DNA of 64,000 nt from CAZCZZ01 sp964503335. GTDB taxonomy: Bacteria; Verrucomicrobiota; Kiritimatiellia; CAIVKH01. The notes under the pieces were generated by a model, which was not told the origin of the DNA, made no database searches, and saw nothing but the letters and a program-made list of their open reading frames with translations. A program made the position numbers and the translations under genes. The stretch spans positions 1 to 64,000 of the forward strand of contig CAZCZZ010000005.1 of NCBI GenBank assembly GCA_964503335.1, in the 5' to 3' direction. Of the stretch, positions 16,094 to 24,344 are shown one piece after another. The stretch's first letter is position 1, and each line of letters begins with the position of its first letter.

Positions 16094-17367
16094 AGCGTCG
16101 CGATGTCGAGGGCGTCCTCGGTCAGCGATTCGGTGAAACACTGGATCGCATTGAGGAACCGTCCTCCCATCGCCCCGTCGATCACGCGATGGTCGAAGCT
16201 GAAGCTCAGGTACATCTGGTCGCGGATGCAGATCTCGTTATCAACGACAACCGGCGCCTTGAACACCGCACCCATGCCGAGGATGGCGACCTGCGGCTGG
16301 TGGATGATCGGTGTCCCGATAAGGCTCCCGAACGCGCCGAAATTCGAGATGGTGAAGGTGCCGCCTTCGACGTCCTCGCGCCGAAGTGCTCTTTCGCGGG
16401 CGAGCCTGACGAGCCGGTCCACCTCTTGCGCGATCTGTGGGAACGACATCTTGTCGGCATGTCGAATGACCGGAACCACAAGGCTCTCGTCCGGCAGCGC
16501 CACGGCAATCCCGATGTTCACATCGCGCTTCCGCACGATGTTCGCGCCGTAGACTGCCGCGTTGAGCGTCGGGAAGTCCTTCAGCACGTGCGCCGTCGCA
16601 TAAATCATGACGGTCATGTAGGTCATCTTCACGCCGTACTTCTGCTCGAACACGCGCTTGATGCTCTCGCGCAGCATGACGATGTGGGTCATGTCCACGG
16701 CATGCACCATCGTGACGTGTGCGCTGGTGTGGATCGATTGGACCATGTGGTCCGCAATGGTCCTGCGCACCGTGGTCATGGGCACGACCTCGCCCTGCTC
16801 GGCAGCGTCCGGCGGCAAACTCTCCTGCGGTCGTGATGGCGAAGGGGGCAACGCACTCGACATGCGCTGGCCAATGTAGCGCAGGATGTCGTCCCTCGTT
16901 ATCCGGCCCTGGCGACCCGAGCCCGGAATGGATTTCAGCTCGGCGCTCGAAATGCCGTTCTGGACGGCAAGACGCAGGACATACGGCGAATGCCAGTCAC
17001 GCGTAACATCGGGCAGGCTGTCGAGTTCGAAACCCTCCATCCCCGACGTGGTCCCGACCAGGATCTGCTCCTGGTTGTGCCCCGCGTGCGGCTTTCCTTC
17101 GCCGCGCTTCGGGAGGGGTTTTGCGACAACGGACGCGATCAGGCCAATGGTCTCCCCGACGACAGCGATATCCCCCTCATGCTTCAGGCAACTGGACAGC
17201 TTGCCCGCCGCTGGGCTCTCCACCTGGAAGTTGATCTTGTCGCTCTCGATCTCCACGAGGATCTCGTCGGCAGCCACATCATCGCCGACATGCTTGTGCC
17301 ATTTGACAATCTGCCCTTCGGCTATGCTCTGCCCCATCTGGGGCATGATGACAGGTACATTTTGCAT
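16090..17367 (-). CDS. Dihydrolipoamide acyltransferase (E2) of a 2-oxoacid dehydrogenase complex
   Basis: This 425-residue protein has a lipoyl domain with lysine K44 in ESDKINF (isoleucine follows where alanine or valine is commoner), a peripheral-subunit-binding domain at about 130-165 (SPYVLRLAVQNGI, GSGRQGRITRDDIL), a flexible Pro/Ser linker and the acetyltransferase core ending DHRVIDGAMGGRF (H393, D397). It moves an acyl group from the E1 thiamine intermediate to CoA. It starts 7 bases after the E1 beta gene. The complex could be for pyruvate, acetoin or branched-chain oxoacids; sequence alone does not decide. Confidence 0.92.
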   Translation of the reverse strand: MQNVPVIMPQMGQSIAEGQIVKWHKHVGDDVAADEILVEIESDKINFQVESPAAGKLSSCLKHEGDIAVVGETIGLIASVVAKPLPKRGEGKPHAGHNQEQILVGTTSGMEGFELDSLPDVTRDWHSPYVLRLAVQNGISSAELKSIPGSGRQGRITRDDILRYIGQRMSSALPPSPSRPQESLPPDAAEQGEVVPMTTVRRTIADHMVQSIHTSAHVTMVHAVDMTHIVMLRESIKRVFEQKYGVKMTYMTVMIYATAHVLKDFPTLNAAVYGANIVRKRDVNIGIAVALPDESLVVPVIRHADKMSFPQIAQEVDRLVRLARERALRREDVEGGTFTISNFGAFGSLIGTPIIHQPQVAILGMGAVFKAPVVVDNEICIRDQMYLSFSFDHRVIDGAMGGRFLNAIQCFTESLTEDALDIATL

Positions 17368-17374
17368 CTCAGAT

Positions 17375-18358
17375 TCAGTACTCGATCAATTCCATCAGCG
17401 CGTTCTCGATCTTGTCCACGCCCGGACGATACGCCTTCTCCAGTTCCGGCGCGAAGGGAACCGGCGTATCCGGCGCAGTGACGCGACGCACGGGTGCGTC
17501 CAGCAGATGAAACGCCCGCTCCGCGACCAGCGCGGAAAGTTCCGCCCCGAAACCGCAGGTGCGCCAGCCTTCGTGCACAACGAGAACGCGATTCGTAACC
17601 GCCACGGCCGCGATCACCGTATCGGCATCGTACGGCTTGAGCGTCCGCATATCGACCACCATGACCTCATGCCCGTGCTCCGATTCGATACGCTCCGCGG
17701 CACGCATCGACTCATGCACCATCGCGCCGTACGTGAGCACCACGGCATCGCTCCCGGCACGGCAGACCCGCGCCGACCCGAGTTTCGCCGGTTCAAAGCG
17801 CTCGGGCACGATCTCCTTCACGCGCCGGTACAGGAACTTGTTCTCGAGGAACACCACGGGGTTCGGATCGAGGATGGAGGCCGCGATCAAGGCGCGGGCG
17901 TCCGACGGAAACGCGGGATAAACCACCTTGATGCCGGGCATGTGACAGAACATCGCCTCCAACTCTTCGGAGTGGAACGGCCCGCCTTGAAAGCCACCAC
18001 CGCACGGCGCTCGGATCACCATGGGCACGCTGGTCCCCGTCCGGTAGCACAACGTTCCCGCGTTGTTCAAAACCTGATGCATCGCCGTGGTGCCAAAGTC
18101 CACGAACTGCAGTTCCACGACGGGGCGTAAACCTTGCGTGGCCATACCGATGGCGGCACCGAGGATGGCGGATTCACTGATCGGCGTGTCGAACACACGC
18201 TTAGGTCCGAACTCGTCCAGGAAGCCCGCCGTCAGCTTAAAGGCGCCACCGAAGGCTGCGACGTCTTCGCCGAACAGGACCACGTTGTCGTGGTCGCGCA
18301 TGACGCGGCGCATGCCCTGCCGGATGCCTTCAAGGAAGGTGACTTCACTCGCCGCCAT
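17375..18358 (-). CDS. 2-oxoacid dehydrogenase E1 component, beta subunit
   Basis: This protein of about 327 residues starts MAASEVTFLEGIRQGMRRVM and carries the transketolase pyrimidine-binding domain (VVLFGEDVAAFGGAFKLTAG, FDTPISESAILGAAIGMA, PFHSEELEAMFCHMPG) and C-terminal domain (VMVVDMRTLKPYDADT, VVHEGWRTCGFGAE). It pairs with the alpha subunit to form the thiamine-diphosphate E1 enzyme. ATG 18358 is chosen over a longer frame whose extra residues are Arg-rich noise; it overlaps the alpha gene by 14 bases. Confidence 0.93.
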   Translation of the reverse strand: MAASEVTFLEGIRQGMRRVMRDHDNVVLFGEDVAAFGGAFKLTAGFLDEFGPKRVFDTPISESAILGAAIGMATQGLRPVVELQFVDFGTTAMHQVLNNAGTLCYRTGTSVPMVIRAPCGGGFQGGPFHSEELEAMFCHMPGIKVVYPAFPSDARALIAASILDPNPVVFLENKFLYRRVKEIVPERFEPAKLGSARVCRAGSDAVVLTYGAMVHESMRAAERIESEHGHEVMVVDMRTLKPYDADTVIAAVAVTNRVLVVHEGWRTCGFGAELSALVAERAFHLLDAPVRRVTAPDTPVPFAPELEKAYRPGVDKIENALMELIEY

Positions 18359-19340
18359 AGACACCCCTCTGCAGCGACGACGGATCGGGCGGTGGTTCGG
18401 ACAGCGCTTCGTTGGCCGCGCGATCCACTTCGGCAACGCATGCGCTATCCATTTCGGTGATTTCGGCCTCGGTGAGAATCCGTTCCTGGATAAGCCGCTT
18501 CGATGCGACAAGGATCGGATCCTTTGCAGCGTACCGTTCCAACATCTCCTTCGGCACATACGACGAATCATCGTGCTCGCCGTGTCCGCGCATGCGCATC
18601 GTGTCGCATTCTACAAGGAATGGCCGAGGCTTCGCGCGGATGCTTGTCACAATCTCCCGGCACGTAAGGTAGAGTCCGATGGCGTCATTGCCATCGCAAC
18701 GCACGCCTTCAATCCCGTAGCCCGGCGCCTTGTCGATGAGCTGCCTGCAGCGGTACTGCAGGTTCGTCGGCGTCGAATAAGCGTACTGGTTGTTCTCCAG
18801 CATCATGATGACCGGCACGTCGCGTACGGCCGCGAAGTTCACGCCTTCATGGAAGTCGCCCGTGCTCGTCGTACCCTCGCCCATGTAGGCTACGCCGATG
18901 GCATTGATGCCGCGGAATCGTTTCGCCATCACGCCACCGACCACGACCGGGATCATCGCGCCGAGGTGGGAGATCATCGGATAGACGCCGTTCTTGAGGT
19001 TGCCGTTGTGGATGTTGCCGTCGCGTCCGCGGGTCGGACTGCCTTCCCGCGCGAGCCACTGGCGAAACATGTTCGCGAGCGTTTCGCCGCGGCCGAGGTG
19101 GACCGACATGTCACGGATCGCGGGTGCGAAAAGGTCTTCAGGATTGCAGGCCAGGACCGATGCCGCGCCGATCGCTTCCTGGCCGATCCCGGTATAGACG
19201 CCGCCGAAGATCTGTCCCTGATGATAGAGGCGGATCAGACGCTCCTCGGTACGACGCGAGCGAATCATCAACCGTAGCAGTTCGACCCAGACGGACCGGT
19301 CAACAGCAGAAAGGCCGGAAGGTTTTCCTAACGTTGCCAT
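18345..19340 (-). CDS. 2-oxoacid dehydrogenase E1 component, alpha subunit
   Basis: This protein of about 331 residues starts at ATG 19340 (MATLGKPSGLSAVDRSVWVE). It has the thiamine-diphosphate-binding motif spread over GVAYMGEGTTSTGDFHEG and MMLENNQYAYST, and the loop TMRMRGHGEHDDSSYVP near the C-terminus, typical of pyruvate, acetoin and branched-chain E1 alpha. It heads the alpha-beta-E2 operon; no E3 (lipoamide dehydrogenase) gene follows, so E3 must come from elsewhere. It is divergent from the malate dehydrogenase gene. Confidence 0.93.
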   Translation of the reverse strand: MATLGKPSGLSAVDRSVWVELLRLMIRSRRTEERLIRLYHQGQIFGGVYTGIGQEAIGAASVLACNPEDLFAPAIRDMSVHLGRGETLANMFRQWLAREGSPTRGRDGNIHNGNLKNGVYPMISHLGAMIPVVVGGVMAKRFRGINAIGVAYMGEGTTSTGDFHEGVNFAAVRDVPVIMMLENNQYAYSTPTNLQYRCRQLIDKAPGYGIEGVRCDGNDAIGLYLTCREIVTSIRAKPRPFLVECDTMRMRGHGEHDDSSYVPKEMLERYAAKDPILVASKRLIQERILTEAEITEMDSACVAEVDRAANEALSEPPPDPSSLQRGVYGGE

Positions 19341-19436
19341 TGTCGTGATGGTCGCACAGGGCAATCGTTCAATCAAACCGAAAGCCCCGACCCCCATCGT
19401 GGTATCCCTGACCAGCGATTGCGTACCACCCAAGAC

Positions 19437-19483
19437 TTCCAAGGACTGGAAATCGCCGTCAAAAAATGTTCCAACCATTGGAA
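19437..19483. repeat. 47-bp double-palindrome repeat, intergenic copy
   Basis: Two TTCCAA..TTGGAA palindromes are separated by exactly 16 bases. The same arrangement and length recurs, in opposite orientation, at 58,226-58,272 inside a gene. This copy lies between the divergent E1 alpha and malate dehydrogenase genes, where it may affect either promoter. Confidence 0.65.
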
Positions 19484-19525
19484 ATCAAGGGTAGATAGGA
19501 CCCATCGAACGGAAGGGACTTCGGC

Positions 19526-20524
19526 ATGAACTACATTACTAATGACAAGCTTGTGATTCTCGGCGCCGCCGGCGCCATCGGCTCCAACCTCGTACAGTCC
19601 GCGCTCACGATGGGCCTCACGCCCAACGTCTGCATGTACGATCCCTTCGCGAAGGGCCTGCAGGGCGCGGCGGAAGAGATCTATCACTGCGCATTCCCCG
19701 GCGCCCGCGTGACGTGGACGACCGATATCAAGGAAGCGCTCACCGGCGCGAAGTACATCGTCTCCTCCGGCGGCGCTCCGCGCAAGGAAGGCATGACGCG
19801 TGAAGACCTGCTCAAAGGCAACTGCGAGATCGCCAAGCAGCTCGGCCTCGACATCCGCGCCTACGCGTCCGACCTGAAGTTCGCCGCGATCATATTCAAC
19901 CCCGCCGACATCACCGGTCTCACCGTCCTCGTCCACAGCGGCCTCGCGCCGTCGAAGGTCGGCACCCTCGCGGCCCTCGACAGCACGCGCCTCCAGACCG
20001 CGCTGGCCCAGCACTTCAAGGTCGCGCAGGACAAGGTCACCGGCTGCCGCACCTACGGCGGACACGGCGAGCAGATGGCCCCTTTCGCGAGCACGGCCAA
20101 GGTGGACGGCAAGCCAATCTCTTCGCTCATCGGCACGCCTGCGCTGACGGAAGACCAGTGGAAGGCCATCCAGCTGCACGTGAAACAGGGCGGCAAGAAG
20201 ATCATCGAGCTGCGCGGCCGTAGCTCCTACCAGAGCCCCGCGCACCAGACGCTGCTCATGATCAAGGCCGTGATGGACGGACAAGGCTACGACTGGCCGG
20301 TCGGCTGCTTCGTCAACACCCCCGAGTTCCCCCAGATCATGATGGCGATGGAAACGAAGCTCACGAAGGACGGCGTCTCGTTTGTCTCGCCGACAGGTAC
20401 CGCCGCCGAACTCGCCGAACTCAAGGTCTCCTACGGTCACCTCGTAAAGCTCCGCGACGAAGTCGTCGCGATGGGTCTCCTACCCCCACTCGACCAGTGG
20501 TCCAAGGTCAATCCGAAGATCTAG
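19526..20524 (+). CDS. mdh: Malate dehydrogenase
   Basis: This 332-residue NAD-dependent dehydrogenase of the lactate/malate family has the nucleotide-binding loop LVILGAAGAIGSNL, a substrate-site arginine in SSGGAPRKEGMTREDLL, and TYGGHGEQMAPF, which supplies the catalytic histidine. It interconverts malate and oxaloacetate. GGAAGGGA lies about 11 bases upstream of the ATG. Its place opposite the 2-oxoacid dehydrogenase operon fits central carbon metabolism. It marks the left edge of the low-GC island. Confidence 0.88.
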   Translation: MNYITNDKLVILGAAGAIGSNLVQSALTMGLTPNVCMYDPFAKGLQGAAEEIYHCAFPGARVTWTTDIKEALTGAKYIVSSGGAPRKEGMTREDLLKGNCEIAKQLGLDIRAYASDLKFAAIIFNPADITGLTVLVHSGLAPSKVGTLAALDSTRLQTALAQHFKVAQDKVTGCRTYGGHGEQMAPFASTAKVDGKPISSLIGTPALTEDQWKAIQLHVKQGGKKIIELRGRSSYQSPAHQTLLMIKAVMDGQGYDWPVGCFVNTPEFPQIMMAMETKLTKDGVSFVSPTGTAAELAELKVSYGHLVKLRDEVVAMGLLPPLDQWSKVNPKI

Positions 20525-20680
20525 GTGATGGTGGTAGGGCGAATCCTCCGGATGAGCCGCTCCTCGTCCATGTCACGGCTCACCGACCAGCCCGAGTGTG
20601 GCTCAACGCGGCAAGCAGATTCGTCACTCGTTCTGAGCAAGAATTTGTACGCCACCCGCAGACGACCTCGTGTCGGGCGA

Positions 20681-22018
20681 TCAGCACAACGGGGAAAGAA
20701 CTGCCTCAGGGTTTTTGCCAAAGAGGCTAGCCTTCACGACTGCTCTGTGTTCCGCACTCACGCTTGCATTCTTGAATCCGCGCAACTGCGCAACCATCCA
20801 GCCCGACTTGGTGCGACGAATCTCCAGCGTGGCTCTTACCGGGGCCAGAACCTTATACAAGAAGCAGTCACCCTTCTTTACACGCGGTAGATAGACATCC
20901 GCGCAATGATGCATTGTCGCCGCCTCGTCCCGGATCTCGTCCGGAGTAATCAACGGCACGATGACATCTGTCCCGGCCAGCGGAGGTGGCGGAATACTGG
21001 CAACCTCCTCGCTAGGAAGAATGAGTATCACTTCATCTCTCATTGGCCGGTCTTGATACTCAGCAACCAAGCGGTCGTGAAAGCTCCGCAGATGCGCAAT
21101 ATTCGCGAAGACCGAAGGCATCGGTCTTTCGAGGTGCCCCGCCATATTCCGGGCATCTCGCAACAACGCCAAAGGCGTCTCGCCAACCAGCTCACCACCA
21201 GCGGGTGGAAGCCATGAAGCCAAATCGTGCAGGAACGACGGACCGATATTCTGCACTTCCAGCGGATAGCCGATCGCGTCCAAAACAAGACCATTGATTA
21301 CTCGGAGATGTCCAAGCGTCTTGCCGACTTCGGGATCCAGCAGACCGCGTCGAATGTTGAAGAGGCGCGATACGGTGATCTCCTCAATGGGGATTCGAGA
21401 CAGCACACGCCGAGTGTGCTCAGTCGGCGGGAATCCCAGCCAACCGGCAATAGCGCGCTGCCGTCGCCCGATCAAGCGGCGCGCCTCCCGTAGCGGACGT
21501 TTGACGGCCGGTTTGTGAAAAACCCAATTACTGGCCAAGGCAAAGCAAAGTGCCGGATTCGAATGGGCCAACTCGACAGCCCGAGGACATCGGGCAAAGA
21601 GGGTGAACAGGCACCACCACCGCTCCTTGAACTGCTTCAGGAGTTCGACGACATTCGACGGTACCGAATCGAAGAAGCTAACGGCTACTTGACGCTCCCA
21701 TGCGATCCCCTTCTCCCTCCGCAACTCGAAGCTCTCCCTCTTTAACCTCTCCTCGGACGTTTCGTTTTCGGGAATATAGAGCGGATCGGGTGGCGGTTGG
21801 GGGCTCAGCGCGCGAACCAGAATCGACATGGGAAGATCCGCGTCAAGACGGACACATCGCCACGGATGTTTTCCGCTCTTCGCCCAAGCCTGAGGTTTTG
21901 GCCACCCCTTGAGAACCGTGACGCTTTTCTTTCCGAAGTAGTATGTCTTTCCGCCCTTCTGGCTGAATCCCATCCTTCGAAACTTGTACTTCGGTATGTC
22001 TGTCGATGACTCGTTCAT
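20681..22018 (-). CDS. PcfJ-like protein, last gene of the Argonaute operon
   Basis: This 445-residue protein has a C-terminal PcfJ-like domain (DEAATMHHCADVYLPRVKKG, TLEIRRTKSGWMVAQLRGF, FKNASVSAEH). PcfJ-like proteins occur on conjugative plasmids and in mobile regions; their biochemistry is not established. The first 300 residues, with a KYKFRRMGFSQKGGKTYYFG start, are not recognised. It starts 24 bases after the preceding gene in the same direction, so it is probably the fifth gene of the operon. GC is lower than in the flanking housekeeping genes. Confidence 0.6.
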   Translation of the reverse strand: MNESSTDIPKYKFRRMGFSQKGGKTYYFGKKSVTVLKGWPKPQAWAKSGKHPWRCVRLDADLPMSILVRALSPQPPPDPLYIPENETSEERLKRESFELRREKGIAWERQVAVSFFDSVPSNVVELLKQFKERWWCLFTLFARCPRAVELAHSNPALCFALASNWVFHKPAVKRPLREARRLIGRRQRAIAGWLGFPPTEHTRRVLSRIPIEEITVSRLFNIRRGLLDPEVGKTLGHLRVINGLVLDAIGYPLEVQNIGPSFLHDLASWLPPAGGELVGETPLALLRDARNMAGHLERPMPSVFANIAHLRSFHDRLVAEYQDRPMRDEVILILPSEEVASIPPPPLAGTDVIVPLITPDEIRDEAATMHHCADVYLPRVKKGDCFLYKVLAPVRATLEIRRTKSGWMVAQLRGFKNASVSAEHRAVVKASLFGKNPEAVLSPLC

Positions 22019-22042
22019 GGGTCACATGGCCCGATGCGAATA

Positions 22043-22732
22043 CTAATCGCCGCCGTTCGGTTGTCGGAGATCAGAGGGAAGTGTCAAGATGGTAGCCCAC
22101 CCAAGGAAGTCCTTGGGCGGATATTCATCGCTCACGTTTTCGCTAAACCAGCCCTGATTCTCACCGATGAACAGCGAATTTCCTTCTACCTTCAAGAAAC
22201 CCTTCCACCGATCATCCAGAAAGTGACATCCGAGTTTCTTCACCAGACTTCGATGCTTCGTCAGGTTTAGCGACTTCCCGTCAGGACTCACCTCGAGTCC
22301 ATGATCTTCAACGATGGTCAGAAAAAGTAATTGATGCCACACGCCGGAACCACCATCCGACTCCCTAGCATGAAGAACGACTATCCCTGAATCCGACTGA
22401 CCAACAAACTGATATCCAAACGAATGATGCCGACCGTCCTCCCATTTTTCATACGACACGTAGGCACCTCGTCCAGGATCATCAACAACCGCATACTCTT
22501 CACAGCAGTATCGATTGGCACCCCGCGATCCGAATAGGTCGACGGCAACAACCTGATCCGATCCGCTCTTCTCGAACGGGGCACTGACGAGTTCCTCCAC
22601 CAACTTAGGATGAACAAAGGGCTTATTCGTAAAGGATGTTGAGGGCTCCGAACTGAACCCCAACGTTGCCATGTAAAGAACGGAACAACTGACCAGTCGC
22701 GCGGTTAATGATTCAGCGTGCAGCGAGTTCAT
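22043..22732 (-). CDS. Unknown protein of the Argonaute operon
   Basis: This 229-residue protein matches no family I know. The N-terminus (TARLVSCSVLYMATLGFSSEP) is weakly hydrophobic and could be a poor signal peptide or simply a buried helix. The rest is mixed alpha/beta with several aromatic-rich strands (GRHHSFGYQFVGQSDSGIVVLHARE, here spanning two strands). It overlaps the PIWI gene by 20 bases, strong evidence for co-translation. A partner, immunity or effector role in the same system is possible but not shown. Confidence 0.6.
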   Translation of the reverse strand: MNSLHAESLTARLVSCSVLYMATLGFSSEPSTSFTNKPFVHPKLVEELVSAPFEKSGSDQVVAVDLFGSRGANRYCCEEYAVVDDPGRGAYVSYEKWEDGRHHSFGYQFVGQSDSGIVVLHARESDGGSGVWHQLLFLTIVEDHGLEVSPDGKSLNLTKHRSLVKKLGCHFLDDRWKGFLKVEGNSLFIGENQGWFSENVSDEYPPKDFLGWATILTLPSDLRQPNGGD

Positions 22733-24344
22733 GGGTGCCTGCGTAGGTGATATTCTGTCCGGAGAACTGGTGATTGGTTTCTCCGATGGCGGCGATTCCG
22801 TCAGCCCAATAGATGGGACCCGGCAGGGTATGAGGCTGCAACCCTAATGCGGGTGAATACGACAGCCCGACAATCAATTCGGACATAGCATCCATTCCCA
22901 GATGCAAACCGTCCATTTCGGGTGTCATTACGATCTTCAATACACGCGGGAGGTCGTTTGGCATGCGGGCTCCTACCGGCACAATGAATCGCGTCATCCC
23001 TGAACCGAATGAGCATTCAGTACCAGCGGACACGGGCATGGGTTGTGAACCGGCGATGAACAACTCAGGATTTCTACGCTTGTCGATCTCGACCAAGCTC
23101 AGCGGAAACCCCAACCCCTCTCGGTATTGGTGCAACTTCTCCCCGCTGTGCAATCGACCGTCCCGCACCACAATTACCGGTGTATTCCTGTTTCCGCCGT
23201 TTTCTATGATTCGATCGCGCACCCAAGTCAGCCCCGCGCGGAGCACTGCCGGCGCAATTGTTTCATCCCGATCCTGTTTGCATCGCCAGCTCTGAAGATG
23301 AACCCCGCGGTGGTCCAACAAACTCAGAGTCACCCAACTCTCCCGAACGCCTAGCGGATGACCGACATCGACACCCACAAGAAAAGGCGAATCTGTTAAG
23401 TGCGTTGGCCAGGGAAGACTCAGGACGTATGGTTGTCCTCCCGCGGCTTGAATCAGGGATCCCAGCTGATCAAAGGCGGACCAATTCATGGATTTGTTCT
23501 CCAGCGAGAACAATCTGTAGGGCAACCGGTAGCGATCGAGTCGCCGAATCAGCTCTTGCGCGGCAACGGACAGCGCATCGCCTCGCTTGCCTCGAACTCC
23601 GATCAACAGAGTCTTGCCTGCACCACGAGGCTGATCTCCTGCCTCCAACTCGGTCAACCTGCGCAGAACATTCGCAAATGGAATGACCGATACGCGACCA
23701 GGGCACCGCGTACGACGCATGGACCGGCTGATCTCCTCTGCATATTTTGCAGCAGGCTTACTCGCATCGTATTCGTCAGTGACGACAACCTCAAATTGAT
23801 CTGGCACATTGAAAAACCCGCCTCGCTGCAACATCGCCCCACGCTTCGTGCCTAATTCGCTTTGGCACCCGTCGCCACCCAGCAGTCTTGTCTTCGCTTC
23901 AAGTCCCGTTCGAATCTGAGCTGGCGCAAGCGGCTGCGGATCTAGTCCCGCCACCTTTGTCGCCAGGTGCGACATGAGATCGGTACATGCCTTCAACCTG
24001 CTGGATGGTGTGGGCAACCTTGGCACATCACTCAGCTTTAGAAATTCGACAAATGGATGCGATGATGGCCAATTTGATCCGTTCTCGAAATAGACTCGCC
24101 TCGATGTGACGCCGATTGTCGACTTTCCGGGACTAATCCACTCACGAAAGAGGACGTGTCCATTGGCGTATCGAGCAGAATGCCGATGCGATGATACGGG
24201 CATTTCATGGTCCCAAACGAAAACGGAGGCTCGGCTCTCCAAAACATGCATGCCCAAGCCCAAGGCTGCGGAACAAAGCTCCTGACGCCACTCACGACCT
24301 GACTCATCGAAATGAATTGTGGCACCGACATTCACTGTCCGCAC
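22713..24344 (-). CDS. Compact prokaryotic Argonaute (MID-PIWI) with complete catalytic tetrad
   Basis: Argonaute proteins use a nucleic-acid guide to find, and if active cut, a target strand. In this 543-residue protein the PIWI domain fills about residues 310-543. Hand counting gives D326 (LVGVDVGHP), E361 (QDRDETI), D395 (VVRDGRLHSG) and D515 (PGPIYWADG): spacings 35, 34 and 120, close to the 34, 34 and 114 of Thermus thermophilus Argonaute. A MID-like region precedes it (LLIGVRGKRGDALSV, IQAAGGQPYVLSLP); the usual lysine of that last motif is alanine. The first 160 residues show no PAZ domain that I can recognise. Most proteins this short lack catalytic residues, so an intact set is unusual. 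It overlaps both neighbours. Confidence 0.8.
   Translation of the reverse strand: MRTVNVGATIHFDESGREWRQELCSAALGLGMHVLESRASVFVWDHEMPVSSHRHSARYANGHVLFREWISPGKSTIGVTSRRVYFENGSNWPSSHPFVEFLKLSDVPRLPTPSSRLKACTDLMSHLATKVAGLDPQPLAPAQIRTGLEAKTRLLGGDGCQSELGTKRGAMLQRGGFFNVPDQFEVVVTDEYDASKPAAKYAEEISRSMRRTRCPGRVSVIPFANVLRRLTELEAGDQPRGAGKTLLIGVRGKRGDALSVAAQELIRRLDRYRLPYRLFSLENKSMNWSAFDQLGSLIQAAGGQPYVLSLPWPTHLTDSPFLVGVDVGHPLGVRESWVTLSLLDHRGVHLQSWRCKQDRDETIAPAVLRAGLTWVRDRIIENGGNRNTPVIVVRDGRLHSGEKLHQYREGLGFPLSLVEIDKRRNPELFIAGSQPMPVSAGTECSFGSGMTRFIVPVGARMPNDLPRVLKIVMTPEMDGLHLGMDAMSELIVGLSYSPALGLQPHTLPGPIYWADGIAAIGETNHQFSGQNITYAGTHELAAR

Noticed and set aside
18087..19277. Plus-strand open frame of 396 codons
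   Set aside because: Lies entirely opposite the E1 alpha and beta genes, which have clear motifs; its translation has no recognisable domain.
22713..24344. Classification of the PIWI protein as PIWI-RE
   Set aside because: It is much shorter than PIWI-RE proteins, keeps an ordinary DEDD tetrad, and lacks the usual DinG-like helicase partner.
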